Positions 34,299 through 43,097 of a stretch of 64,000 bases of DNA are shown one piece after another. Each line of letters begins with the position of its first letter. Positions within the stretch are counted from its first letter, which is position 1. This DNA comes from RGIG3178 sp963674495 (GTDB taxonomy: Bacteria; Bacillota; Clostridia; Christensenellales; QAND01), in NCBI GenBank assembly GCA_963674495.2, contig CAXXLG010000001.1, positions 992,001 to 1,056,000 of the forward strand. The letters are read 5' to 3'. The position numbers and the translations under genes are program-made. The notes beneath the pieces are model-generated. The model did no database searches and was not told the DNA's origin. It saw only the letters and a program-made list of their open reading frames with translations.

Positions 34299-36146
34299 TC
34301 AATCGATGGATTGAATGCCCAAGGTCTGCGCCAAATCGCAGTCAATGATGGTGGCATTGTTTTCCATGATGTACTGCTCCCATTCGTCCTTTGTAAAATA
34401 CGCCAGCACATAGTCGAAATTGCCCGCCCTTGCGTCATCCAGCGCCGTTGTCTCAATGATGTAGTAATCTCCCGTGCCGTACCATGTTTCCACCGCCACC
34501 TGCGCATGCGTCGGCAGTATGATCAGGGCCGCATGCATCCCCGTCGCCTGCAGGGCTGACGCCACCGTAAGTGCCGTTTCAATACAGAGCCCACTCCGCT
34601 TGTCTATGACCTCCGAAGGCGTAGCCACACGCTGGAAATTGTTGTTGGAGGAGGAAAACGGCGTCGCCACATATTTAACTTCCATGGATTCTGCCAGCGC
34701 ATTCATCACCGCTACAGCCTGATAGGCGGCCAGATTCTCGTCATCATATCCCGATACGCTCTGGTATCCGCCGATGAACGTGATATCCCCGTCAGATATA
34801 TAGCTGATGGAATCGGCGGCCTCCCGCAACAATTCCTTCACTTCGGGAGCTTCCGGGGTGACCCAAGCAAGTACGTTCTCGTAGTATGGCGTTCCGTCTT
34901 CAGCTGCCCATTGCATATCGTAGCGCGAATATATTTTAAGCGGATGCGATTCCTGCAGCTCCACTTTACCCGTATCGGCATCGGTCACACTGATGTTGAT
35001 CTGCGCATCCTTGGACGAATTCAAGGATTTGGCCGCGCCTTCCAACAGCGGAGGATGAATCTTGATCTGTGTCTCCGCACGCGACAGTGTGATCTTTTTC
35101 ACGTATTTCTGTGTGAACTCAGGTATTTCAACGCTTACAATTACATCGGTTGTGCCATTGTCACACCAAGTGCTTAAAAATACGATATAGTCCAGAGATC
35201 GATAGTTGGCAGGAATGATTGTATCCGGCGCCTCATAGAGACAATAGACCTGCTCCTTGTCAAGACGCGCTGTTAACACAGGCGCCATTTCGGAAAAGAT
35301 AACCATTCCATTGCTTTTCCCAATGGCCTGATCGTTGCTTGATACCCAGTCGGCCATACCGTCCAGCATGGTGTGAATTTCTTCCACGTCCTCTTTGATT
35401 TTGGCTTCCCGGCGATCAAACGCCTGCTCCCCTTCATCCAAAAGGATATCCATTTTCCGTTCAAGTACGCCCAATTGGTACTCATCCGAGTTCGTAAGTA
35501 GTGGATCATCATAATATACGCTGACAATGAGGGACTGCATAGCATCCAGATAATCGTTCAGCCCCTCACACAACCCTTCATGCATATATTGAAGAAAGGT
35601 CGGCGGCGTTATGCCAACGGTGCGCTGGTTGATTTCCGTATACGCCACCCCAAGCTGCTCGTATACCGCTTCCAAATCATTGTAATCCAAATATTCAAGT
35701 TCCTCAAGCGGCTCAAACGCATACAGCAGTTCCATCTCATAATTCAGAATCTCCTGTATTTCCACAAGAACATCGTCCAGGTCCCGGGCACAACGCAGCC
35801 TTAATAGGGTATATTGTGCAAGCGGGCTTTCCGGCGGATATAGCTCCGTATTTGCATTGAGAATGGGCGAAAGTTCCTCCCGAATTACTTGCATCTCCTG
35901 TATGGTAGCTTCGATATCCCCATCATCTTCGTCGAGAGAATCCTCTTCCAAAAACACGTTGATTTTTGCCGCAACGCCGTTCATCGTATCGACATCTGTT
36001 TGGCATTCTGTAAGGAATTCCAGTGCCTGTTGTTTGTTCAGCGTCAGGTTCCCTTGGTTTGTCGGGACATTGCACCCAACGAGCAGAACGGCCAATACAA
36101 CCGCCATGATGACAGCTGTGTATTTTTTGCGATACGTTGCCCTCAT
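34299..36146 (-). CDS. Lipoprotein with a C-terminal transglutaminase-like domain
   Basis: 615 residues from the ATG at 36146, which has AAAGGGG 9 bases upstream. A lipoprotein signal ends at VLLVGC. Residues about 30-280 are strongly helical and acidic. A beta-rich middle follows. Residues about 430-610 form a transglutaminase-like core with the catalytic Cys in KRSGLCIETALTVASAL (near 523), His in LPTHAQVAV (near 551) and an acidic residue in YYIIETTALDD. The protein is anchored on the outer face of the membrane. Such domains cut or cross-link peptides in cell-envelope processes. The target is unknown. It is monocistronic. Confidence 0.82.
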   Translation of the reverse strand: MRATYRKKYTAVIMAVVLAVLLVGCNVPTNQGNLTLNKQQALEFLTECQTDVDTMNGVAAKINVFLEEDSLDEDDGDIEATIQEMQVIREELSPILNANTELYPPESPLAQYTLLRLRCARDLDDVLVEIQEILNYEMELLYAFEPLEELEYLDYNDLEAVYEQLGVAYTEINQRTVGITPPTFLQYMHEGLCEGLNDYLDAMQSLIVSVYYDDPLLTNSDEYQLGVLERKMDILLDEGEQAFDRREAKIKEDVEEIHTMLDGMADWVSSNDQAIGKSNGMVIFSEMAPVLTARLDKEQVYCLYEAPDTIIPANYRSLDYIVFLSTWCDNGTTDVIVSVEIPEFTQKYVKKITLSRAETQIKIHPPLLEGAAKSLNSSKDAQINISVTDADTGKVELQESHPLKIYSRYDMQWAAEDGTPYYENVLAWVTPEAPEVKELLREAADSISYISDGDITFIGGYQSVSGYDDENLAAYQAVAVMNALAESMEVKYVATPFSSSNNNFQRVATPSEVIDKRSGLCIETALTVASALQATGMHAALIILPTHAQVAVETWYGTGDYYIIETTALDDARAGNFDYVLAYFTKDEWEQYIMENNATIIDCDLAQTLGIQSID

Positions 36147-36363
36147 AATCACTAGCCCCTTTCAAAGGCGTGTCTTAATTACCATCATACGCATAGTTCC
36201 GTATATGGAAATAGCCGTTTGTCCGGCTAAGATTTAAAACGCAAACGCTGTTTTCTCGTCGTTGTATAATCCTTTTAATAATTATAGCACGAAATCTGCT
36301 GTAAATGGGCAGATTCGCAGGAATAACACCCTACTTCGTTATCATGTCGCAACGCTCACCGTT

Positions 36364-36395
36364 TGCGCAAAAAAGGAACCGTATGCGGCTTTCTT
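36364..36395 (-). terminator. Weak terminator candidate after the 4-carbon acid kinase
   Basis: On the minus strand GAAAGCCG and CGGTTCC form an imperfect stem, followed by TTTTTT. It lies about 40 bases after the kinase stop. Confidence 0.45.
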
Positions 36396-36431
36396 TTTGT
36401 CACTCGTTGCACTGGAGTGCATGGAACCGCA

Positions 36432-37709
36432 TCAAATATGTGCTTCTCTTTGAGTTTGTTCAATGGCACGAATGAAAAAATCCCTTTGACCGAAATTCCC
36501 GGACTTTAATACCAACCGTATGCGCTTGTTATTGATTGGGATCATAATGGGCACGCCTGGCGCAATGCTCTTACCAACCAGATAGGCGTCGTATCCAAGC
36601 ACTTTGGTCACCGCACCCGACGTCTCCCCACCCGCCACGATAATCCGGTCAAAGCCGTTATCTGCAGCCTGTCTGGCAAGATAGGCCATCGTCTGTTCCA
36701 GCAATTCGGATATCTTTGCAGCACCCTTCTTCTGCGCTTTTTTGACATTGTCCGGCGTATCCGAACTGTAGACCAACACGGCATCCGCATCGGCGGATTG
36801 GATCGCGTCCCATATCCCCTGCTTGGTCTGCGTCCCATCCAGCAAAGCCAGCGGATCCATTTTTACGTGCGATTTGTGCCGGTTGATAAATTCCTCGACC
36901 TGCCCAAGCGTCGCCTTTGAGCAACTGCCTGCCAGTACGATTGTCTTCCCCACAGCGCTTGGCAAATGCTCCGGTTCATGCCCCTTGCCATGCGTAAACC
37001 GCAAACTCAGTTGGTACATGAGGCCGGATCCGCCGGTCAAAAGCGGAATATCCCCGAAAACTTCCACGATTTTCTGCGCGTGTTTCGCCTCAATATAATC
37101 GGGAATCACATAGAAGTGCCGCTTATCGCGGCCAAATTCTTGCACGATATCCCGTATAGCTTTCTTGCTCAAATCCAGCATGGCAGCGTTGATTTTCAGG
37201 CATGGATACTTGCCCTGCGGTTCCATCAGTTTCTCGATATCCGCATCCCACATCGGCGTCAGCGGATGATCCTTCATGTGCGAACGGTGAAGCGGTACGC
37301 CGTTGACATACAGGTGACCGTCAACCACAGTTCTGCCATTGACGGGCAGCGCTGGGCACAATATGGTATACGGTATGTTGTATTCCTCTAAGAGGGCATC
37401 GACAATGGGTCCGATGTTGCCATCTTTGGTTGAATCAAATGTGGAACAGTACTTGACATACAATTGCTCTGCGCCGTTTGCTTTGAGCCACCGTACGGCG
37501 CGCAACGTGTCCGCAACCGCTTTGCCCGTTTCCTCTGTTCTAGTCTTAAGCGCTATAACAACGGCCACGTCCTCTTGGAAATTCAGACGCTCCTCTGTTG
37601 GCGTTCCGTTGAGCAGCAGCGTTCGTATCCCTTCGTCGGCGATGAACGAAGCCGCATCGCTTGAACCGGAAAAATCGTCGCCAACGCAGCCGATGAGAAT
37701 CTTGCCCAT
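36432..37709 (-). CDS. Four-carbon acid sugar kinase family protein (DUF1537, OtnK-like)
   Basis: 425 residues from the ATG at 37709, preceded by AAAGGAAACG. The N-terminal substrate domain starts LIGCVGDDFSGSSDAASFIA with LLLNGTP, as in 3-oxo-tetronate 4-kinases. YVKYCSTFDSTKDGNIGPI and PALPVNGRTVVDGHLYVNG are family landmarks. The C-terminal nucleotide domain has VLAGSCSKAT, IIVAGGETSGAV and LVLKSGNFG. It would phosphorylate a four-carbon keto or hydroxy acid at C4. It differs clearly in subtype from the other DUF1537 gene at 43094. It lies 86 bases downstream of an alcohol dehydrogenase and probably shares its transcript. Confidence 0.88.
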   Translation of the reverse strand: MGKILIGCVGDDFSGSSDAASFIADEGIRTLLLNGTPTEERLNFQEDVAVVIALKTRTEETGKAVADTLRAVRWLKANGAEQLYVKYCSTFDSTKDGNIGPIVDALLEEYNIPYTILCPALPVNGRTVVDGHLYVNGVPLHRSHMKDHPLTPMWDADIEKLMEPQGKYPCLKINAAMLDLSKKAIRDIVQEFGRDKRHFYVIPDYIEAKHAQKIVEVFGDIPLLTGGSGLMYQLSLRFTHGKGHEPEHLPSAVGKTIVLAGSCSKATLGQVEEFINRHKSHVKMDPLALLDGTQTKQGIWDAIQSADADAVLVYSSDTPDNVKKAQKKGAAKISELLEQTMAYLARQAADNGFDRIIVAGGETSGAVTKVLGYDAYLVGKSIAPGVPIMIPINNKRIRLVLKSGNFGQRDFFIRAIEQTQREAHI

Positions 37710-37795
37710 AATCGTTTCCTTTCCCGTTCCGGTTTGAAAAACAACGCAGTGCATAAGTGGGCATGCCTTTTGCCCGCTTTTCGTCACAACCCCTG

Positions 37796-38821
37796 TTATT
37801 CGCCGACCTCGACGATCACCTTGACCACAGACTCTTCCTTCTTGTTCAATATATCCAGCGCCTTTTGGGATTGGGAAAGCGCGAGCTTCTGCGTTAAGAA
37901 ATCGCTCAGATCCAATCCATTATTGATCATATGGGCGGCTTTTACGAAATCCCGCGTCTCATACGTCATCGCGCCAAACAGCGTCAGTTCGTTGAACACA
38001 AAGCGATAGGTATATACCGGAATTGGATGTGTAATCATCGCAATGATACCCACTTCGCCTCGTTTCCTCACCATGGCGGAGGCTTGATCCACAATTTCTG
38101 TGGAGTCCGCTGCAACCAACGCCACATCCACACCCCTGCCGTTGGTGAATTTCATCGCCTTGGATACGACGTCCTCATTCAGTGGATTCAATGCCAGCTT
38201 AGCGCCGTGTTTGATCGCCATGGCAAGATTAAATGCCTGCGTATCGGTGCAGATGATGTTCTTAAAACCTGCTTCCCTGGCCGCGACGAGCGCCATCAAT
38301 CCAATTGTGCCAGATCCCAATATGGCAATGGAGTCCTTTTGCTTGCCGGTGATCCTGCTTATGGCATGCACGGCAACCGCCAATGGCTCGATCAGCGTAC
38401 CCATCGGATAACCAACGCTGTCGCTTAGCTTATAAACGGCCTTGGCAGGCGCGTTGAAATACTCTACAAATGTTCCGATCCATGAAGGCGTACCGGGGGC
38501 CGTTTTGTTCACGCACAGGTTGACCAAGCTCTGTTTACAAAATTCGCATTCGCCGCATCCGATGTGTGGCTCTACCGTGACGCGATCTCCCATACGCAAC
38601 CCTTTGACATCTTTGCCAGTTTGTACAATTTCACCCGCTACTTCATGCCCTAAAATGGCAGGCGGTTTCCGAAATGCATGCGTGCCCTTGAACAAGTGCA
38701 GGTCCGACCCGCACACACCCGCCGTCCTGACCTTGATCATAACTTCGTCGTCCTTCATAACAGGTTTGTCAATTTCGCGAATCTCTACTTTACCGGGTTC
38801 AACTACAAAGGCAGCTTTCAT
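37796..38821 (-). CDS. Zinc-dependent medium-chain alcohol dehydrogenase
   Basis: 341 residues. The catalytic zinc ligands are in VRTAGVCGSDLHL (Cys) and ILGHEVAGEI (His-Glu), and the structural zinc site has GCGECEFCKQSLVNLC with four cysteines. The NAD-binding fold shows IAILGSGTIGLMALVAAREAG followed by ICTDTQ. The overall pattern is that of sorbitol, galactitol and threonine dehydrogenases, oxidising a secondary hydroxyl of a polyol or hydroxy acid. With the adjacent acid-sugar kinase, oxidation of a four-carbon acid to its 3-keto form is a plausible inference. The start is the ATG at 38821, after AAAGAGG. Confidence 0.92.
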   Translation of the reverse strand: MKAAFVVEPGKVEIREIDKPVMKDDEVMIKVRTAGVCGSDLHLFKGTHAFRKPPAILGHEVAGEIVQTGKDVKGLRMGDRVTVEPHIGCGECEFCKQSLVNLCVNKTAPGTPSWIGTFVEYFNAPAKAVYKLSDSVGYPMGTLIEPLAVAVHAISRITGKQKDSIAILGSGTIGLMALVAAREAGFKNIICTDTQAFNLAMAIKHGAKLALNPLNEDVVSKAMKFTNGRGVDVALVAADSTEIVDQASAMVRKRGEVGIIAMITHPIPVYTYRFVFNELTLFGAMTYETRDFVKAAHMINNGLDLSDFLTQKLALSQSQKALDILNKKEESVVKVIVEVGE

Positions 38822-38935
38822 ATGGCACCTCTTTCAACAGACACTATGTTAAATTTTATCATGATTGTTGTAAATTCTGCAAATTTATTTGATCATTGTG
38901 CCCACAGTAACAGTAACATTAAACTCGTAGCTCAC

Positions 38936-38972
38936 TAAAAAACCGAATGTCCGCTTTGGCAAACATTCGGAA
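38936..38972 (-). terminator. Terminator after the ferredoxin gene
   Basis: CCGAATGT and ACATTCGG form a stem, followed on the minus strand by a run of six T, about 20 bases after the ferredoxin stop. Confidence 0.85.
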
Positions 38973-38993
38973 TGATAAACGGTGTGCTATCCG

Positions 38994-39239
38994 TTATTGG
39001 AAGGAAATTGCCCGCATGGGACAGTATTTGATGCATTTGCCACACTTGATACACGCATCCATATCTACCCTGGGTGCAGCGAAACCCTTTTGTGTTAACG
39101 CGTCCACGGGGCATACGCGTATGGATGGACAACGGTGGTTTTGCGGACACCTATTCTTGTTGACAACAATGCGCTTGTCCTTTAGACCCTCCGCGCTTTC
39201 TTGCACAGCATTTGAACCAAACAATCCTAATAAACCCAT
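38994..39239 (-). CDS. Small ferredoxin-like 4Fe-4S protein
   Basis: 81 residues. The C-terminal motif CIKCGKCIKYCP is a classical 4Fe-4S site with its distal proline. The first set, CPQNHRCPSIRVCP, keeps cysteines in unusual spacing, CX5CX5CP, so the first cluster, if present, is not of the standard CXXCXXC type. Residues 1-20 have no cysteine. An AGGAGG precedes the ATG. It lies between two terminators, so it is transcribed alone. Likely an electron carrier; partner unknown. Confidence 0.88.
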   Translation of the reverse strand: MGLLGLFGSNAVQESAEGLKDKRIVVNKNRCPQNHRCPSIRVCPVDALTQKGFAAPRVDMDACIKCGKCIKYCPMRAISFQ

Positions 39240-39324
39240 ATGGATACCTCCTAATTATATTGTTTATATACTACCTTATATAATTTTAAAGTTCGGTAAT
39301 CGAGTCACACAGCCCGCAAAGAAA

Positions 39325-39368
39325 ACAAGCCGCGACCCCCATCATGTCGATGGAGTCACGGCTTACTA
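39325..39368 (-). terminator. Terminator after rbsD
   Basis: On the minus strand AAGCCGTGACTCC pairs with GGGGGTCGCGGCTT, followed by GTTTTCTTT. It closes the operon 39404-44323. Confidence 0.75.
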
Positions 39369-39403
39369 TGGGTTGCGTGCATTGTCAAAGCGTCGACTAT
39401 TGG

Positions 39404-39808
39404 TCAGTATGTAACGCCGGATACCAGTATGATATTGGAATAGGGTGTGCATTCGCCCGTTCGTATGCAGGCGAGCACTCCACCCTCACCGCTCATGGAC
39501 TTGAGCGCCTCATGATCGATGATATCCACCTGGACGTCGTCTGGCAACGCATCGAATATCTCTTGGTTGCGCTGCGGCGAATTCGTCTCGGTTTGCTTGG
39601 CAACGAACGCCTGTTCAATCTGCAATTCCGCGATTACCGCCTTCAACACATCCATAAACGGCGGCAGTCCCGCGATCACCGCCAGATCCACCCTTTGCAC
39701 ATGCAGGGGGATGGGAAAACCGGCGTCGCAGATCACGAGTTTATGGTAGTGTCCCATGGAGGCTATAACCTCGGACAGCTCACTGTTGAGTATTCCGTTC
39801 TTTTTCAT
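39404..39808 (-). CDS. rbsD: D-ribose pyranase / fucose mutarotase family protein
   Basis: 134 residues. The RbsD pattern is clear: KKNGILNSELSEVIASMGHY with the conserved His, LVICDAGFPIP, and AFVAKQTETNSPQRNQEI, close to the C-terminal TGE(C)TPYSNIILVSGV. These small decameric proteins interconvert pyranose and furanose or alpha and beta forms of sugars. Here it is the last gene of a four-carbon acid-sugar operon, not next to a ribose transporter, so its sugar may differ from ribose. Confidence 0.93.
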   Translation of the reverse strand: MKKNGILNSELSEVIASMGHYHKLVICDAGFPIPLHVQRVDLAVIAGLPPFMDVLKAVIAELQIEQAFVAKQTETNSPQRNQEIFDALPDDVQVDIIDHEALKSMSGEGGVLACIRTGECTPYSNIILVSGVTY

Positions 39809-39829
39809 ATCGCCGTATCCCTCCTGTTG

Positions 39830-40777
39830 TTATACTTGCAGTACAGCCTGTTCGCGTTCTTTGAAATAACTTGCCGTTTTCATCACCATCTGATCCAGCT
39901 TATCCCGCTCCGGTTTGGCATTCATCGCCGGATAGGGATCCCCGCCGGGGCCCAGCGGTTCGGGTGTCACAAAACAACGGTCGTTGTTGTAGCCGATGAG
40001 GTAGAGCGCCATGATGATCGTATCCAGATCGAGAAAACCGTCGCCCAGCGCACAGCGGTTGGAATCCGCCATGTGCAGATTTGTGAGCATGTCCCCCGCA
40101 TCCAGTATGGCCTGTGCCATATGGCTTTCGCCGACCAGCATGTGGTATGCATCACCATTGATGTGGCTTACGCCGGGATGATTTACCGCCTCGATATATC
40201 GTTTGGCTTCCTCAAATGTATGCACAAAACTGACCTCCGCCGCGCGTATGGGTTCGATCGCCGCCCGTACATTATGCTGTACGAACAGATCGGCCACAAT
40301 GCGCAGCGTTTTTACACTCCTTTGGAGCTCCGACTCATCATAGGAGACGGGGCGGCCCACCGCGCCGGGTACCACCAACAGGTAGCTGCCGCCCATCTCG
40401 CTTGTAAACGCAATTTCGCGTTTTAGATAGTCGATGGCTGCCTGCCTTTGCATGGGGCGGTTGCTGGACAGATCGTTGTCCGCGCTGAACATCCCACACA
40501 CCCCGCTGACCTCAATGCCATAATTCGAAAGGATGGATTTTATCTCCGCCGGCTTGTATCCAAGGTCGTATCCATAGTGGTTGCCGTGCAGTTCGATGTA
40601 GGGGATTCCTGCCCAGGCAAGCCGGGCGCACGAGACCGATAGCTCCTCAAGGCCGAATCCCCAGTTGGACCAGGACAGATTCAGTCTCTTTTTCAGTTTT
40701 TCCGGATGCTCCCGCTTGAATGCATAAAACGCTTCGCGGATGGCATCATCTTTCATTTGATAGTTCTGTGGCTTCAC
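39830..40777 (-). CDS. Sugar phosphate isomerase/epimerase (AP endonuclease 2-type TIM barrel)
   Basis: 315 residues with a GTG start at 40777, chosen because GGGGGTGA lies just upstream; longer frames into the previous gene have no ribosome site. The fold is that of xylose isomerase-like TIM barrels: YIELHGNHYGYDLG, GVCGMFSADND, GSYLLVVPGAVG, IEPIR (metal Glu), SHINGDAYHM (metal Asp/His), NLHMADSNRCALGDG (His) and FVTPEPLG (metal Glu). Related enzymes isomerise or epimerise keto-sugars. It lies 14 bases downstream of the cupin isomerase-like gene and 21 bases upstream of rbsD. The substrate is not known. Confidence 0.88.
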   Translation of the reverse strand: MKPQNYQMKDDAIREAFYAFKREHPEKLKKRLNLSWSNWGFGLEELSVSCARLAWAGIPYIELHGNHYGYDLGYKPAEIKSILSNYGIEVSGVCGMFSADNDLSSNRPMQRQAAIDYLKREIAFTSEMGGSYLLVVPGAVGRPVSYDESELQRSVKTLRIVADLFVQHNVRAAIEPIRAAEVSFVHTFEEAKRYIEAVNHPGVSHINGDAYHMLVGESHMAQAILDAGDMLTNLHMADSNRCALGDGFLDLDTIIMALYLIGYNNDRCFVTPEPLGPGGDPYPAMNAKPERDKLDQMVMKTASYFKEREQAVLQV

Positions 40778-40791
40778 AAGATCACCCCCAT

Positions 40792-42000
40792 TCAATTGTT
40801 GGGTACGGTCTTTGGCATATCTGGATGGTTGGGCGCGAAGTGCTTGAGAATAACCAACGGCTCCCATTTGGATCGGTTGCATATCGTGACGCCTGTCTTT
40901 GCTGCCTGTTCGCTGACGAAGAATTCGTCGCCGCTCATCTGTCCGAACCTGAGCATGGTGGCGGTCTCCGTATCATAACCGGCGAATGTGCCTTGCCCCT
41001 GTATGACGATGCAGCCATAGGCCGCCCCATCCTTGATCACCGCCGTGGCGCCGGGGGCAACAGTCAGTTCCTTGGCACCCGTATAGTCGTTGGCATAAGC
41101 GATCCAATACTCCGCAAACCCTTCTCCACTTTGGGCCGAAACTTTGGGACGATAAAACGTCTTTTTATAGTGGGGATCCACGTTTTTCTCCCAATCCAGC
41201 AGCGACATCACGTAATCCAAATCCATTTGCTTGTCCTTTGGACAGTTCTCGGTTAGGAACTCGTACGGATACACTTCGTCCGTTGCGATGTTCTCGAAAA
41301 CCGAGTTCACATCGCTGTTCCACTGTGGCTCGTAGGTCAACACGGACCCTGGCGCGTGCAGCACGCCCACCGGCGTATACCAGCCCGTTCCCAGCTCGAT
41401 GCGGTACGCGCGCGATAGCTCTGTGATGCGGTTATCTCCCTTTTGATACATTTCAAGACGTTGTTTGACCTGCTCTTTGGTCACTTCGGGATCGAAGCCG
41501 AAATAGGTCACCGGAAAACGTCCCAAATGGTTGTTCAACTGCGGCGGGAAATAGTAGCTTTCCGGCTTGCCCAGACAGCCAACGCGCGCCGCCGACTCAA
41601 AATCAAGATGCAGATGATGGAACAGCGGCGTGTCGTAGTCGAAGAACTTGGAGTACATCGGCCACGTGCCGTACTTTTCCATCAATTCCGTCCCGATCAA
41701 CTCGGCGCCAAGCTCCTCTACGGCATCACGCAACGTGAACTTCTTCGTGCCAAGGTCGTCCGCCGCCACATAGCTTAATCCTTCGTCCTCCGGCGCCAGC
41801 GGCCCGTTCATGCACACAACCACCGAAGCGAACCAACGCTCCTTGATGCTACCCCTCGCCGTACCCAGCGCATAGTAGTCGTGCGGGTGCAGTTTCAGCC
41901 GTTTACCTGCAACGGCAAAGCGGCGTGGCACAAACACTGGCATCAAACGGAAAACGCCCTGCCCTTTTTTAAATGTCTCCTGGATGATATTGTTTGCCAT
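40792..42000 (-). CDS. Cupin-type sugar isomerase-like protein (type I phosphomannose isomerase-like)
   Basis: 402 residues from the ATG at 42000, which has AAGGAGGG upstream. The central DYDTPLFHHLHLDFE and GWYTPVGVLHAPGSVL give the histidine-rich metal-site pattern of cupin isomerases, and the C-terminal half has a second beta-barrel (VAPGATAVIKDGAAYGCIVI... GTFAGYDTE). It resembles type I phosphomannose isomerases only distantly. Position between pdxA2 and the TIM-barrel gene suggests an aldose-ketose or acid isomerisation that feeds the kinase/dehydrogenase pair. I do not recognise a characterised close relative. Confidence 0.7.
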   Translation of the reverse strand: MANNIIQETFKKGQGVFRLMPVFVPRRFAVAGKRLKLHPHDYYALGTARGSIKERWFASVVVCMNGPLAPEDEGLSYVAADDLGTKKFTLRDAVEELGAELIGTELMEKYGTWPMYSKFFDYDTPLFHHLHLDFESAARVGCLGKPESYYFPPQLNNHLGRFPVTYFGFDPEVTKEQVKQRLEMYQKGDNRITELSRAYRIELGTGWYTPVGVLHAPGSVLTYEPQWNSDVNSVFENIATDEVYPYEFLTENCPKDKQMDLDYVMSLLDWEKNVDPHYKKTFYRPKVSAQSGEGFAEYWIAYANDYTGAKELTVAPGATAVIKDGAAYGCIVIQGQGTFAGYDTETATMLRFGQMSGDEFFVSEQAAKTGVTICNRSKWEPLVILKHFAPNHPDMPKTVPNN

Positions 42001-42125
42001 GCTTACCCTCCTTGTTCGTTGATTGATTGTCGTGTTAATATCCAAAACGGCTTCTGCCTCCATACTCAAAGAAGGCCGTTTTATTCCGTTGTTTGACATT
42101 GTCTTAGCGTACATTCTCGTCTGCG

Positions 42126-43097
42126 CTATATATCCGCACCGCTCATCTGCTTTGCCAGATCAAACGCCCGAATGTAACTTTGCGTGGACGCGATGCCCTG
42201 ATAGGCGATGTCGAACGCCGTACCGTGATCCACCGACGTACGGATGATGGGAAGGCCCAGTGTGACGTTGACCCCGCCCTCGAAGTCCAACAGCTTCATG
42301 GCGATATGTCCCTGATCGTGGTACATGCATACCACGGCGTCGTATTGGCCTTTGACCGCCCGGTAAAACACCGTATCCGGCGCAATGGGACCGTCAACAT
42401 TAATCCCCTGATGTCTGGCCGCCTCCACGGCGGGCTGTATCTCAAGAACTTCCTCATTGCCAAATAAACCATGCTCCCCCGCATGGGCGTTGAGCCCGGC
42501 GACCGCAATGCGCAGATCCTTAACAACGCCCGAAAGCGCCTGATGGGTCAATCGTATGACGTTTAGCACCCGCTCCTTTTTCACCATACATACGGCATCC
42601 GCCATGGACACATGGGTGCTCACATGGGTGACGATCAATTTGTTCCCGTAGAGCATCATGGTATAGTTATCCTCGCCGCAGATTCCTGCAATGAGTTCCG
42701 TATGGCCGGTAAAATTAGAATCGCTCAGCCTTGTGGCTTCCTTATTCATGGGCAGTGTTACGATGGCGTCGATCTCCCTTTGAAGCGCCAGACGGGCTGC
42801 CTGCTCCACATACGCGCGTGCCGCTACGCCGGACTTTTGGCTTATCTGCCCGATACAAATATCATTGGGCGCTAACAATCCCATATCCAGTACGTTGAGC
42901 GCGCCTGTTTTGCACTCGCCCGGGCGGGAAATACGCCGAAGCGGAACATCCAGACCCAACTTTTGATTGCAGAATTCTAGTACGCCAATGTCACCAATCA
43001 ACACGAAATTCTCCGTCACATCGCCGTCCTTGTAAGCGCGCAGCGCAATCTCCGGCCCCACGCCGCTCGAATCACCCATCGTCACACCCAATATCAT
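42126..43097 (-). CDS. pdxA2: PdxA2-type 4-phosphate dehydrogenase (D-threonate/D-erythronate 4-phosphate)
   Basis: 323 residues of the PdxA fold. ILGVTMGDSSGVGPEI starts the protein. Metal and substrate residues are seen in TGHTELIAG, LNAHAGEHGLFG (His) and YHDQGHIAMKLLDF (His), and it ends with the RTSVDHGTAFDIAYQG signature. PdxA2 proteins next to DUF1537 kinases oxidise and decarboxylate D-threonate or D-erythronate 4-phosphate to dihydroxyacetone phosphate, rather than making vitamin B6. No pdxJ is nearby, which supports the catabolic role. Its start overlaps the kinase stop by 4 bases. Confidence 0.93.
   Translation of the reverse strand: MILGVTMGDSSGVGPEIALRAYKDGDVTENFVLIGDIGVLEFCNQKLGLDVPLRRISRPGECKTGALNVLDMGLLAPNDICIGQISQKSGVAARAYVEQAARLALQREIDAIVTLPMNKEATRLSDSNFTGHTELIAGICGEDNYTMMLYGNKLIVTHVSTHVSMADAVCMVKKERVLNVIRLTHQALSGVVKDLRIAVAGLNAHAGEHGLFGNEEVLEIQPAVEAARHQGINVDGPIAPDTVFYRAVKGQYDAVVCMYHDQGHIAMKLLDFEGGVNVTLGLPIIRTSVDHGTAFDIAYQGIASTQSYIRAFDLAKQMSGADI

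Noticed and set aside
39344..40426. 360-codon open frame on the plus strand
   Set aside because: It is opposite to the clearly recognisable rbsD and TIM-barrel genes and has no family features of its own.
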